Assembly: GCA_937873095.1 (NCBI GenBank)
Contig: CALMVI010000080.1
Coordinates: 20,857-84,856, forward strand
Source: an uncultured Acetobacteraceae bacterium
Lineage (GTDB): Bacteria; Pseudomonadota; Alphaproteobacteria; Acetobacterales; Acetobacteraceae
Direction: 5' to 3'
Length of the DNA: 64,000 bases
In this document: one piece after another, positions 51,974 to 60,069 of the stretch
Position numbering within the stretch: position 1 is the first letter of the stretch
How the letters are laid out: each line of letters opens with the position of its first letter
Made by a program: the position numbers and the translations under genes
The notes under the pieces: generated by a model
Seen by the model: only the letters and a program-made list of their open reading frames with translations
Told to the model about the DNA's origin: nothing
The model's database searches: none

Positions 51974-54125
51974 AAAAAAGAACCAAAAAACTTTGGCTGG
52001 CGCTGTCGCGGACTGGCCTGCCGACGCGCCTCGAGGAAAGAAGTCTTTCTTTGCGTTGCTTCTCTTGCCTGCGGTCGCGTTCGCCGAACCTCCGCACGAC
52101 TTCACCCTGCGGCAGGTGCTCAGCGCTCCCTTCCCCGCTGACCTGACCCCCGCCCCGCGCGGCGGCCGTGTCGCCTGGGTGTTCAACGACCAGGGCGCGC
52201 GCAACATCTGGGTGGCCGGAAACGGCCCCACCCACGCGGTCACCGCCTATACCGGCGACGACGGCGAGGATGCCGGCGACATCGCCTGGGCCGCGTCCGG
52301 CGACCAGCTGTTCTACACCCGCGGCGGCAATCTGGAGGGAGGTCCGCCGACCAACCCGATGAGCCTGGTGGGCGGCGCACCGCCCCAGGCGGTGTGGACG
52401 GTGAACCTGTCCGGGGGCGCGCCGCGCGAGGTGGGCCCGGGCCACGCGCCTGCGGCCTCGCCGAAGGGGGGCCACGTCGCCTACCTGTCCGGCGGGCAGG
52501 TCTGGATGGCGGCCGTGAACGGCGGCGCGCCCAGCCAGGCGGTGCACGACCGCGGCGAGGACAGCGCGCTCACCTGGTCGCCCGACGGAACGAAGCTTGC
52601 CTTTGTCAGCACGCGCACCGACCACAGCCTGGTCGGCGTCTACGATCTCGCCTCGCAGCGCCTCGTCTGGATGCAGCCGGGGCTGGACCAGGACCAGGCG
52701 CCGGAATGGTCGCCGGACGGGAAGCACCTGGCGTTCGTGCGGGTGCCGGCGGGGGTGCAGGTGGACTTCCTGGCCGACCGGCAGAACACGCCGTGGTCGA
52801 TCTGGGTGGCGGACCCGGCGAGCGGCCAGGGTCGGCGCGTCTGGGTGGCCGATCCTGGGCCGGGAAGCGTCTTCCACAACGTGTTGAACGGCCGCGCCCT
52901 GGTGTGGGCGCCCGGCGACCGGCTGGTGTTCCCGTGGGAGCGGACGGGGTGGGTGCACCTCTACGCCGTGCCGTTGGCGGGCGGCGCGCCGCAGGAGCTG
53001 ACCGGCGGCGGCGATTACGAGGTGTTCGACATCGCGCCCTCGGCCGACGGCGCACGCATCGCCTACTCGGCCAATGCCGGCGATGTGGACCACTGGCACC
53101 TGTGGGACGTCGCCACGTCCGGCGGGGCGCCGCGGCAGCTCACCGGCGGCGCCGGCAACGAAGACTATCCGGTGATCGCCAGCGACGGCGCGGTGATGGC
53201 CCTGCACGGCGACGCCCGCAACCCGCTGCGCCCGGTTTTGGTCAAGCAGGGCGCCATGGCGGACCTGGCACCCGGCACCATCCTTGCCGACTTCCCGGCG
53301 GCCAGGCTGGTGCAGCCGCAGCCGGTGGTGTTCAGCGCGCCGGACGGGTTGCGGGTGCACGGCCAGCTGTTCCTGCCACCGGCGGAACGATCCAGGCCGG
53401 GCCCGGCCGTGCTGTTCTTCCATGGCGGGCCGTATCGCCAGATGCTGCTCGGCTGGCACCCGATGGGTGCCTACAGCTTCATGTACGGGCTGAACCAGTA
53501 CCTCGCCAACGAGGGCTACGTGGTGCTGTCGGTGAACTACCGCGGCGGCATCGGTTACGGGCTGGACTTCCGCGAGCCGCCTGAGTTCGGCGCCGGCGGT
53601 GCGAGCGAGTTCAAGGATATCCTAGGCGGCGCCAACTACCTTCGCGGGCGGGCGGACGTGGACCCCAAGCGCATCGGCATCTGGGGTGGCAGCTATGGCG
53701 GGCTGATGACGGCGCTCGGCCTGTCACGCGCCTCCGACCTGCTGGCGGCCGGCGTCGACTATGCCGGCGTGCACGACTGGCGCGCGATGATGCCGGAGCT
53801 TGCCGGTCCCAACATGCCGCCGGGCGCGCCGCAGAGGGCCTTCGACTCCTCGGCGATGGCGACGATCGACCGCTGGCGCTCGCCGGTGCTGATCGTGCAC
53901 GCCGACGACGACCGCGATGTGGCGTTCGACCAGTCCGTCGAGCTGGCGCAGGCGCTGCGCCGCCGCGGCGTGGAGGTGGAGCAGCTGGTCCTGCCGGACG
54001 AGATCCACGTGATGCTGCGCGAGCGGTCCTGGCTCGCGTTCTTCGCCGCGGCGGACGACTTCTTTGCCCGCCACCTGATGCCGGCGACGCCGTCCGCCGG
54101 CGGGCTGCCCGCGACGCAGCGATGA
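51945..54125 (+). CDS. S9 family (prolyl oligopeptidase-type) peptidase, exported
   Basis: This is a 726-residue exported peptidase. An N-terminal beta-propeller (about 60-430, with repeated SPDGTKLAFVS and SPDGKHLAFV blades) is followed by an alpha/beta hydrolase domain with the nucleophile in GIWGGSYGGLMTA, the acid in HADDDRD and the histidine in PDEIHVML. A signal-like segment FFALLLLPAVAFA lies at about residues 35-47, after an N-terminal region encoded by the R2 repeat (RFFFEKKNQKTLA). ATG 51945 has GGAGG about ten bases upstream; TTG 52056 would remove the repeat-encoded part but has a poor ribosome site. It probably trims peptides in the periplasm before uptake. Confidence 0.88.
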   Translation: MRGSKRFFFEKKNQKTLAGAVADWPADAPRGKKSFFALLLLPAVAFAEPPHDFTLRQVLSAPFPADLTPAPRGGRVAWVFNDQGARNIWVAGNGPTHAVTAYTGDDGEDAGDIAWAASGDQLFYTRGGNLEGGPPTNPMSLVGGAPPQAVWTVNLSGGAPREVGPGHAPAASPKGGHVAYLSGGQVWMAAVNGGAPSQAVHDRGEDSALTWSPDGTKLAFVSTRTDHSLVGVYDLASQRLVWMQPGLDQDQAPEWSPDGKHLAFVRVPAGVQVDFLADRQNTPWSIWVADPASGQGRRVWVADPGPGSVFHNVLNGRALVWAPGDRLVFPWERTGWVHLYAVPLAGGAPQELTGGGDYEVFDIAPSADGARIAYSANAGDVDHWHLWDVATSGGAPRQLTGGAGNEDYPVIASDGAVMALHGDARNPLRPVLVKQGAMADLAPGTILADFPAARLVQPQPVVFSAPDGLRVHGQLFLPPAERSRPGPAVLFFHGGPYRQMLLGWHPMGAYSFMYGLNQYLANEGYVVLSVNYRGGIGYGLDFREPPEFGAGGASEFKDILGGANYLRGRADVDPKRIGIWGGSYGGLMTALGLSRASDLLAAGVDYAGVHDWRAMMPELAGPNMPPGAPQRAFDSSAMATIDRWRSPVLIVHADDDRDVAFDQSVELAQALRRRGVEVEQLVLPDEIHVMLRERSWLAFFAAADDFFARHLMPATPSAGGLPATQR
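51961..52013 (+). repeat. A/T-hairpin repeat R2, copy 1
   Basis: GGTTCTTTTTT (51961-51971) pairs with AAAAAAGAACC (51974-51984), followed by AAAAAACTTTGG and CGCTGTCGCGGAC. The same order is found at 55231-55282 on the other strand. It lies inside the 5' end of the S9 peptidase gene and overlaps the end of the permease gene. Its A/T content contrasts strongly with its surroundings. Confidence 0.88.
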
Positions 54126-55117
54126 GGCTGACGCTGGACGTGGGCGTGGAAGCGTGGCCGCTGGCGCAGCCGTTCCACATCACCGGCCACGTCTTCACCG
54201 CGTCAAGGGTGGTGGTGGTGCGTCTGGCGGACGGCATGCATGCGGGGCGAGGCGAGGCGTCGGGCGTCTATTACCAGGGAGATACGCCGGAGCGCATGCG
54301 GGCCGAGATCGAGGCAGTGCGGCCGCATGTGGAGGCCGGGCTGGACGGCGCGGCGCTGGCGGCACTGCTGCCGCCCGGCGGGGCGCGCAACGCGCTGGAT
54401 TGCGCGCTGTGGGACCTGCGCGCCCAGCAGGCCGGGCGTGCGGCGTGGGCGCTGGCCGGGCTCGACGCCGTGCACCCCTTGCTGACGACCTGCACCGTCA
54501 GCGCAGGGTCGCCGGACGAGATGGCCCGCGGGGCGCTGGCCTTTCACGGCGCGCGCGCGATCAAGCTGAAGCTGATCGGCGACGGCGATGACCGGGCGCG
54601 GGTGATGGCGGTGCGGCATGTGTGCCCGGATGTGTTCCTGGCCGTGGATGCCAACCAGGGCTTCACCCGGGACACGCTGGACGCGCTGTGGCCGGCGCTG
54701 CTGGCGTGCCGGGTGGCGCTGGTGGAGCAGCCGTTCCGCGTGGGCGAGGAACACCTGCTGGACGGCTACGAGCGGCCGATCCCGATCGCTGCGGACGAAA
54801 CCGCACAGGCCCTGGCGGACCTGCCCGCGCTGGCCGGCCGTTTCGACGTGGTGAACATCAAGCTGGACAAGAGCGGCGGCCTGACCGAGGGGCTGCAGAT
54901 GGCGCACCGGGCGAAGGAACTCGGCCTGCGCGTGATGGTCGGCAACATGGTGGGCACTTCGCTGGCGATGGCGCCGGCCTTTGTGCTCGGCCAGCTCTGC
55001 GACGTCGTGGATCTGGACGGTCCACTGTTCCTGTCGGAGGATCGACGGCCGGGCGTGCGCTACGCGGACGGGATGATGTCTCTGCCTGAGGCTTTCTGGG
55101 GTGGTGTTGCGGTCTAG
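54122..55117 (+). CDS. dgcA: Enolase-superfamily epimerase, DgcA / dipeptide epimerase type
   Basis: This is a 331-residue muconate-lactonising-type enolase-superfamily enzyme. The catalytic lysine pair is IKLKLIGDGDD (about residue 145), metal ligands follow in VDANQGFT, VEQPF and ADET, and the second catalytic lysine is in NIKLDKSGGLTEGL. These are the hallmarks of L-Ala-D/L-Glu dipeptide epimerases and of DgcA, the N-acetyl-D-glutamate racemase. Presence of a DgcN homologue 4 kb upstream in the same operon favours DgcA; dipeptide epimerase is the alternative and would serve the same peptidoglycan-recycling purpose. The ATG overlaps the peptidase stop. Confidence 0.85.
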   Translation: MRLTLDVGVEAWPLAQPFHITGHVFTASRVVVVRLADGMHAGRGEASGVYYQGDTPERMRAEIEAVRPHVEAGLDGAALAALLPPGGARNALDCALWDLRAQQAGRAAWALAGLDAVHPLLTTCTVSAGSPDEMARGALAFHGARAIKLKLIGDGDDRARVMAVRHVCPDVFLAVDANQGFTRDTLDALWPALLACRVALVEQPFRVGEEHLLDGYERPIPIAADETAQALADLPALAGRFDVVNIKLDKSGGLTEGLQMAHRAKELGLRVMVGNMVGTSLAMAPAFVLGQLCDVVDLDGPLFLSEDRRPGVRYADGMMSLPEAFWGGVAV

Positions 55118-55172
55118 AAGTAAACGCCTGCTTATATCAACCCGGGTTGAGAGTGACACATAGAAAGCAACA

Positions 55173-55220
55173 GTCCTTTTTGCAAAAAGGACCAAAAAAC
55201 GTTTGCTCCCTGTCGGCGAC
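55173..55220 (+). repeat. A/T-hairpin repeat R2, copy 2
   Basis: GTCCTTTTT (55173-55181) pairs with AAAAAGGAC (55184-55192), followed by CAAAAAACGTTTG and CCTGTCGGCGAC. The order matches copy 1, with both stem arms changed together. It faces copy 3 head to head ten bases away. Confidence 0.85.
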
Positions 55221-55230
55221 TCAACAACAA

Positions 55231-55282
55231 GTCCGCGACAGCGTTGTCCAAAGTTTTTTGCTTCTTTTTTTCAAAAAAGAAG
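55231..55282 (-). repeat. A/T-hairpin repeat R2, copy 3
   Basis: On the minus strand: CTTCTTTTTT and AAAAAAGAAG form the stem, then CAAAAAACTTTGG and CGCTGTCGCGGAC, nearly identical to copy 1. With copy 2 it forms an inverted pair filling the gap between the convergent epimerase and serine hydrolase genes, and may terminate both. No gene is seen in the remainder of this 243-base gap. Confidence 0.87.
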
Positions 55283-55360
55283 GCCTTTCGTGCTTGCTAA
55301 GAGTCAAGCTCAAGGCGGGCTGGTATTAAACCGTCGCGGGCGTCGGGCGAAATGCCTGCC

Positions 55361-56956
55361 CTATCCACCATCTTTCTGGAACGCCAGATCCTGATAGTCC
55401 CAGCTGAAATCGGCCAGCGGTGAGACAGCCTTCATCGTCGCGCCATACACCCTGCCGTTCCTGACGCTGAACGCCACGGTGGCGTTCTCGATCGTCGGAT
55501 CGGTCCAGTTCGTGCGGAACGCGTTGCCCGAGACGGCGGAGAGTTCGCCTTCCATGCCCGGCGAACGGTCGAAACGGATGCGCAGCCTGCCGTTCTGCGG
55601 CAGCGAGATCGTCATCGCGCCGTACCAGGGATCCCGGTAGGTGCCCGCGTAGTCCGCCGGTGCCAGCGATGGCCCGGCGCCGTTTTCGATGCGTGGGTTC
55701 GGCAACGCCTTGAGCAGGGCTTCGGCTTTCGCGATGGAGGCGTCCTGCGCGCGGCGGATGATGGCGATCCAGTCGGTGGGCGGCAGGCCCAGATAATGGT
55801 CCAGCAGGTGGAACATCACGGCGCGGCGTGCGCCCGCATCCTCGGAATTGATGTCCACCGCCAGGCCGACATGCGCGTCCGGGATGAGGTAGAGCATGGA
55901 GACGCCGCCCAGCACGCCGCCCGCATGTTCCACCAGCAGGTGGCCGTGGTACGATTCGACGAACCAGCCGAGGGCGTAATCCTGCAGGTCCGGCCGCATC
56001 GCCTCCATGCCCGCGGGCAACGCCAGCTCGGTCCCGGGCACCACGACGACGGGGCTCCACATCTCGGCCGCCTGTTGCGCGCTGAAGATGCGCGTGCCGT
56101 CCGCCGCCCGCCCGCCGTCGAGCTGCAGCCGCATCCATTGCGCAAGGTCGGCAGCGCTGGCGTTGATGCCGCCGGCCGGCGCGGTCGCAACAGCATCGAG
56201 CCCCCTGGCAAGCACGCCTTGCGCACCCGTGCCGCGGATCGGGCCCGCGGTTCGGGCGTGCAGTGCCACGGCGTTGGCTGCGGCTGCGTCGTAGGTGGGA
56301 TGGGCATCCCGCATGCCGGCGGGAGCCAGGACGTGCTCGGTGACGAAGGACTCCCAGCTTTGGCCCGACACCGTCTCGACCAGCAGACCGGCGACGACGT
56401 AGAGGATGTTGTCGTAGGCGAAGGACTCGCGGAAACCGGTGGCGGGCTTCAGGTAGCGCAGCGCGTGCAGCATGTCGGCGCGGCTGCGGTTGGTGCTGGG
56501 CAGGAACATCAGGTCGCCCTCGCCGAGGCCCAGGCCGCTGCGGTGGGTGAGCAGGTCGCGCACCGTCATCTGCGCCGTGGCGTAGGGATCGTACATCCGG
56601 AAGCCCGGCAGCCTGTCGACGACGCGGTCGTCCCACGAGAGCTTGTGCTGATCGACCAGGATGGCCAGGCAGGCGGCGGTAAACGCTTTCGTCTCCGAGC
56701 CGATCGGGAACGCGGTGTGCTCGTCCACCGGCTTGCCGGACCGGATGTCGCGCACGCCGAACCCGCGGGCGAGCGTGGTCTTGCCGTCCTCGACGATGGC
56801 GACCGACATGCCCGGTGCACCGAAGGTCTGCATCGCCTGCGCCACGTAGCGATCGATGTCACCCGGCGGCGCCGCTTCAGCATGTGGCGCGAACCCGCAG
56901 GCGGCGGCGGATGCCAGCAGGACCAGGACGCGAGCGACGGACGGATCATGTTGCAT
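55361..56956 (-). CDS. Exported serine hydrolase, beta-lactamase class C fold
   Basis: This is a 531-residue secreted hydrolase. A signal peptide (ARVLVLLASAAACGFAPHAE) is followed by the beta-lactamase-type domain with SETK as the nucleophile motif (about residue 85) and a YDN tyrosine motif (FAYDNILYVVAG). The last ~120 residues form a separate C-terminal domain with PADYAGTYRDPWYGAMTI, the DUF3471-type lipocalin-like module found behind many such hydrolases. The start at 56956 is chosen because it opens the signal peptide; the frame continues upstream only as an antisense shadow of carA. It is convergent with the peptide locus and could belong to it as a D-amino-acid peptidase or esterase. 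Confidence 0.87.
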   Translation of the reverse strand: MQHDPSVARVLVLLASAAACGFAPHAEAAPPGDIDRYVAQAMQTFGAPGMSVAIVEDGKTTLARGFGVRDIRSGKPVDEHTAFPIGSETKAFTAACLAILVDQHKLSWDDRVVDRLPGFRMYDPYATAQMTVRDLLTHRSGLGLGEGDLMFLPSTNRSRADMLHALRYLKPATGFRESFAYDNILYVVAGLLVETVSGQSWESFVTEHVLAPAGMRDAHPTYDAAAANAVALHARTAGPIRGTGAQGVLARGLDAVATAPAGGINASAADLAQWMRLQLDGGRAADGTRIFSAQQAAEMWSPVVVVPGTELALPAGMEAMRPDLQDYALGWFVESYHGHLLVEHAGGVLGGVSMLYLIPDAHVGLAVDINSEDAGARRAVMFHLLDHYLGLPPTDWIAIIRRAQDASIAKAEALLKALPNPRIENGAGPSLAPADYAGTYRDPWYGAMTISLPQNGRLRIRFDRSPGMEGELSAVSGNAFRTNWTDPTIENATVAFSVRNGRVYGATMKAVSPLADFSWDYQDLAFQKDGG

Positions 56957-57061
56957 GAGGCAGTATTCTGCCCAGGGAGAAAACGTCAAGCCGATCCGGC
57001 GCGTAAAGTCCCGCACCGGCGCATTTGGGCCGAACCAGGCAATTTGCTTTGCCGCACCGCC

Positions 57062-57089
57062 TTGGGAACTCCGTTCGGGGTCGCAGAAT
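57062..57089 (+). promoter_or_regulatory. Candidate sigma-70 promoter for carA
   Basis: TTGGGA (57062-57067), a 16-base spacer, then CAGAAT (57084-57089) matches four of six bases at each consensus box. It is the best match in the gap between the divergent serine hydrolase and carA. No recognisable pyrimidine or arginine control site was seen. Confidence 0.3.
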
Positions 57090-57130
57090 TGAGTATTGCT
57101 CCGGGAAATTCGTTCCCATATGGCTGGCCC

Positions 57131-58483
57131 ATGGCGATGCTTGTGGACGAGGTCATCGACCGGCTCGGCGGGCAGGATGCGGCGGCCCGGCTGACCGGCG
57201 TCGGCGTGGAGGCGGTGCGCAAGTGGCGCCAGGCCCGCGCGGTGCCGCCCAGGCACTGGGCGGCTGTCATCGCGGCAACCGGGCTGACCATGGCCGACCT
57301 GCAGGGGGACGCGCCGGCGGCCGATGTGCCGCCTGGCGCCACCGCCTGCCTGGTGCTGGCCGACGGCACGGTCCTGTGGGGACGCGGCTTTGGCGCCCGC
57401 ACCGATGCGGCCGCGCCGGCGGTGGGGGAGCTGTGCTTCAACACCGGCATGACCGGCTACCAGGAGACGCTGACCGACCCGTCTTACGCCGGCCAGATCA
57501 TCGCCTTCACCTTCCCGCATATCGGCAACGTCGGCGCCAACCCGGCCGACAGTGAGGCCGCGACGGTTGCCGCACGCGGCCTGGTCACGCGCGAGGACGT
57601 GACCGAGCCGTCCAACTGGCGCGCCGCCCAAAGCCTGGACGGCTGGATGCGCGCCCGGTCCATACCGGGCCTGGCGGGCGTGGACACGCGTGCCCTGACG
57701 ATACGCATACGCGACGGCGGCCCGCCGCATGGGGTGCTGAGCTTTCCAGCAGACGGACGGTTCGACCTGGCCGCGCTGCAGGCGCACGCGGCGGCCTGGC
57801 CGGGGCTGGACGGCATGGATCTGGCGCGCGAGGTGAGCTGCACGCAGAGCTTCGCGTGGGACGAAGGCGTGTGGGCCTGGCCGGACGGTTTTGCCCGGCA
57901 GACGGCGCCCGCCCACCACGTGGTCGCCGTCGATTACGGCGCCAAGCGCAACATCTTCCGCAGTCTGGCCTCCGCCGGCTGCCGCCTGACCGTCGTTCCT
58001 GCCGCCAGCACGTCCGAGGACATCCTGCGCCACCGCCCGGACGGCGTGTTCCTCAGCAACGGCCCAGGCGACCCGGCGGCGACAGGACGCTACGCCGTGC
58101 CGGCCATACAGGGCGTGCTGGCCGCAGGGGTTCCGGTGTTCGGCATCTGCCTCGGCCACCAGCTGCTAGCCCTGGCGCTGGGTGCCAGAACCTACAAGCT
58201 CGAGCGCGGGCATCACGGCGCCAACCAGCCGGTGCGCGACCTCGCCACCGGCCGGGTGGAGATCACCTCGCAGAACCACGGCTTCGCCGTCGACGACGCC
58301 TCCCTGCCGGACGGCGTGCGCGTCACCCATGTGAGCCTGTTCGACGGCAGCAACGAGGGGATCGCGTGCGAGGCCAGGCGCGCGTTTTCGGTGCAGTACC
58401 ATCCCGAAGCCAGCCCGGGCCCGAGCGACAGCGCGCATCTGTTCGGTCGCTTCACCGCGCTGATGGCGTCGTCGCGCGGGTAG
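57131..58483 (+). CDS. carA: Carbamoyl-phosphate synthase small subunit with N-terminal HTH extension
   Basis: This is the 450-residue glutaminase subunit that supplies ammonia to CarB for arginine and pyrimidine synthesis. The standard CarA body starts near residue 65 (ACLVLADGTVLWGRGFGA) and includes GELCFNTGMTGYQETLTDP. The class I amidotransferase domain has its nucleophile in FGICLGHQLLALALG and its His-Glu pair in VQYHPEASPGP. The extra N-terminal ~60 residues (RLGGQDAAARLTGVGVEAVR, then KWRQARAVPPRHW) look like a Cro/YdaS-type helix-turn-helix, not part of the usual ~380-residue protein. carB is not in the window, so the subunits are not adjacent downstream. Confidence 0.93.
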   Translation: MAMLVDEVIDRLGGQDAAARLTGVGVEAVRKWRQARAVPPRHWAAVIAATGLTMADLQGDAPAADVPPGATACLVLADGTVLWGRGFGARTDAAAPAVGELCFNTGMTGYQETLTDPSYAGQIIAFTFPHIGNVGANPADSEAATVAARGLVTREDVTEPSNWRAAQSLDGWMRARSIPGLAGVDTRALTIRIRDGGPPHGVLSFPADGRFDLAALQAHAAAWPGLDGMDLAREVSCTQSFAWDEGVWAWPDGFARQTAPAHHVVAVDYGAKRNIFRSLASAGCRLTVVPAASTSEDILRHRPDGVFLSNGPGDPAATGRYAVPAIQGVLAAGVPVFGICLGHQLLALALGARTYKLERGHHGANQPVRDLATGRVEITSQNHGFAVDDASLPDGVRVTHVSLFDGSNEGIACEARRAFSVQYHPEASPGPSDSAHLFGRFTALMASSRG

Positions 58484-58551
58484 GTGCTGCGCCAGCCGGC
58501 GTGACACATCGCCCTGGCGCGGTTTGTCAACTTGGGCTTACAGTCGCGTCG

Positions 58552-60069
58552 ATGACCCATCTCGGCGCCCTTACCCCGGCCGACCGCCGTCCCCACGCCG
58601 TGGTGATCGGCAGCGGCTTCGGGGGGCTGGCGGCCGCGATCCGGCTGGGCGCGCGCGGGTATCGGGTGACGGTGCTGGAGCGTCTGGGCGAGCCGGGCGG
58701 GCGCGCCGCGGTGTTCAGGCAGGACGGGTTCACCTTCGATGCCGGGCCGACCATCGTGACCGCGCCCTTCCTGCTGGAGGAGCTGTGGTCGCTGTGCGGC
58801 CGCCGCCTGGCCGACGACGTCGAGCTGCGGGCGATCGATCCGTTCTACCGCATACGCTTCGACGACGGTGCGGTGTTCAACTACACCGGCGATCCCGACG
58901 CCATGCGGGCGGAGGTGGCACGGTTCTGCCCCGGCGACGTGGCGGGCTACGACGCCTTCATGCGCACCAGCGAGCGTATCTATCGCGTCGGGTTCGAGCA
59001 GTTGGGCGACGTGCCGTTCTCGTCCTGGACCGACATGGCGCGGCTGGTGCCGCAGCTGCTCCGGCTGGGCAGCCTGCGCAGCGTGCACGGCCTGGTGGGC
59101 AAACACATCGCCGACGAACGGCTGCGCACCGTGCTCAGCTTCCATCCGCTTCTGGTCGGCGGCAATCCGTTCGCCGCCAGCTCGATCTACAGCCTGATCT
59201 GCTTTCTGGAGCGGCGGTGGGGGGTGCATTTCGCCATGGGCGGCACCGGCGCGCTGGTGCGCGGCATGGCGGGCCTGATCGAGGGCCAGGGCGGCCGCCT
59301 GCGCTGCCATGCGGGGGTCGCCGAAATCCTCGTCGAGAACAGGGCCGCCTGCGGGGTGCGGCTGGAGAACGGGGAGACGGTGCTGGCCGACGCGGTGGTG
59401 TCCAACGCCTGTTCGGCCTTCACCTATGGCCGCCTGCTGCCGGCCAGGCACCGCCGGCGCTGGACCGACAAGCGGATCGCGCGCGGGCGCTACTCGATGA
59501 GCCTGTTCGTCTGGTATTTCGGCACGCGCCGCCGCTACGAGGATGTGGCGCACCACACCATCCTGCTCGGGCCGCGGTATCGCGGTCTGCTGCACGACAT
59601 CTTCGCGCGCCACCATCTGGCGGACGATTTCAGCCTCTACCTGCACCGGCCGACGGCGACCGACCCGTCTCTGGCACCGCCAGGATGCGACGCGTTCTAC
59701 GTGCTGTCCCCTGTGCCGCACCTGGACAGCGGCACGGATTGGCGCGCGGCCGCCGAACCGTACCGCCGCAGGATCGCGCGCGCCCTGTCCGACAGCCTGT
59801 TGCCTGGGCTCGAGGATACGGTCGTCTCGTCGCTGATGCTGACGCCGCAGGACTTCCAGGACCGGCTGCTGTCCTACAGGGGCGCCGCGTTCGGGCTGGA
59901 GCCGCTGCTGACGCAGAGCGCCTGGTTCCGGCCGCATAACGAGAGCGAGGAGGTCGAACGCCTCTATCTGGTCGGCGCGGGCACGCATCCCGGCGCGGGG
60001 CTGCCAGGCGTCCTGTCTTCCGCGCGTGTTCTGGACAAGGTCGTGCCCGATGCCCGTGTCTTCGCCTGA
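58552..60069 (+). CDS. crtI: Phytoene desaturase
   Basis: This is a 505-residue FAD-dependent carotenoid desaturase. The dinucleotide-binding motif VVIGSGFGGLAAAIRLGARG lies at residues 17-36, followed by GRAAVFRQDGFTFDAGPTIV; the C-terminus has the bacterial-type phytoene dehydrogenase signature LYLVGAGTHPGAGLPGVLSS. It overlaps crtB by 20 bases, so phytoene formation and desaturation are made together. The product (number of double bonds, C30 versus C40) cannot be told from sequence. No cyclase or hydroxylase is nearby. A squalene-pathway HpnE role is less likely given the CrtI-type motifs. Confidence 0.92.
   Translation: MTHLGALTPADRRPHAVVIGSGFGGLAAAIRLGARGYRVTVLERLGEPGGRAAVFRQDGFTFDAGPTIVTAPFLLEELWSLCGRRLADDVELRAIDPFYRIRFDDGAVFNYTGDPDAMRAEVARFCPGDVAGYDAFMRTSERIYRVGFEQLGDVPFSSWTDMARLVPQLLRLGSLRSVHGLVGKHIADERLRTVLSFHPLLVGGNPFAASSIYSLICFLERRWGVHFAMGGTGALVRGMAGLIEGQGGRLRCHAGVAEILVENRAACGVRLENGETVLADAVVSNACSAFTYGRLLPARHRRRWTDKRIARGRYSMSLFVWYFGTRRRYEDVAHHTILLGPRYRGLLHDIFARHHLADDFSLYLHRPTATDPSLAPPGCDAFYVLSPVPHLDSGTDWRAAAEPYRRRIARALSDSLLPGLEDTVVSSLMLTPQDFQDRLLSYRGAAFGLEPLLTQSAWFRPHNESEEVERLYLVGAGTHPGAGLPGVLSSARVLDKVVPDARVFA

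Noticed and set aside
56957-58159. Upstream continuation of the serine-hydrolase frame across carA
   Set aside because: The signal peptide starts at 56956 and the upstream part mirrors carA codons.
58523-58544. TTGTCA and TACAGT as a promoter for crtI
   Set aside because: The spacing is only about 10 bases, too short for a sigma-70 promoter.
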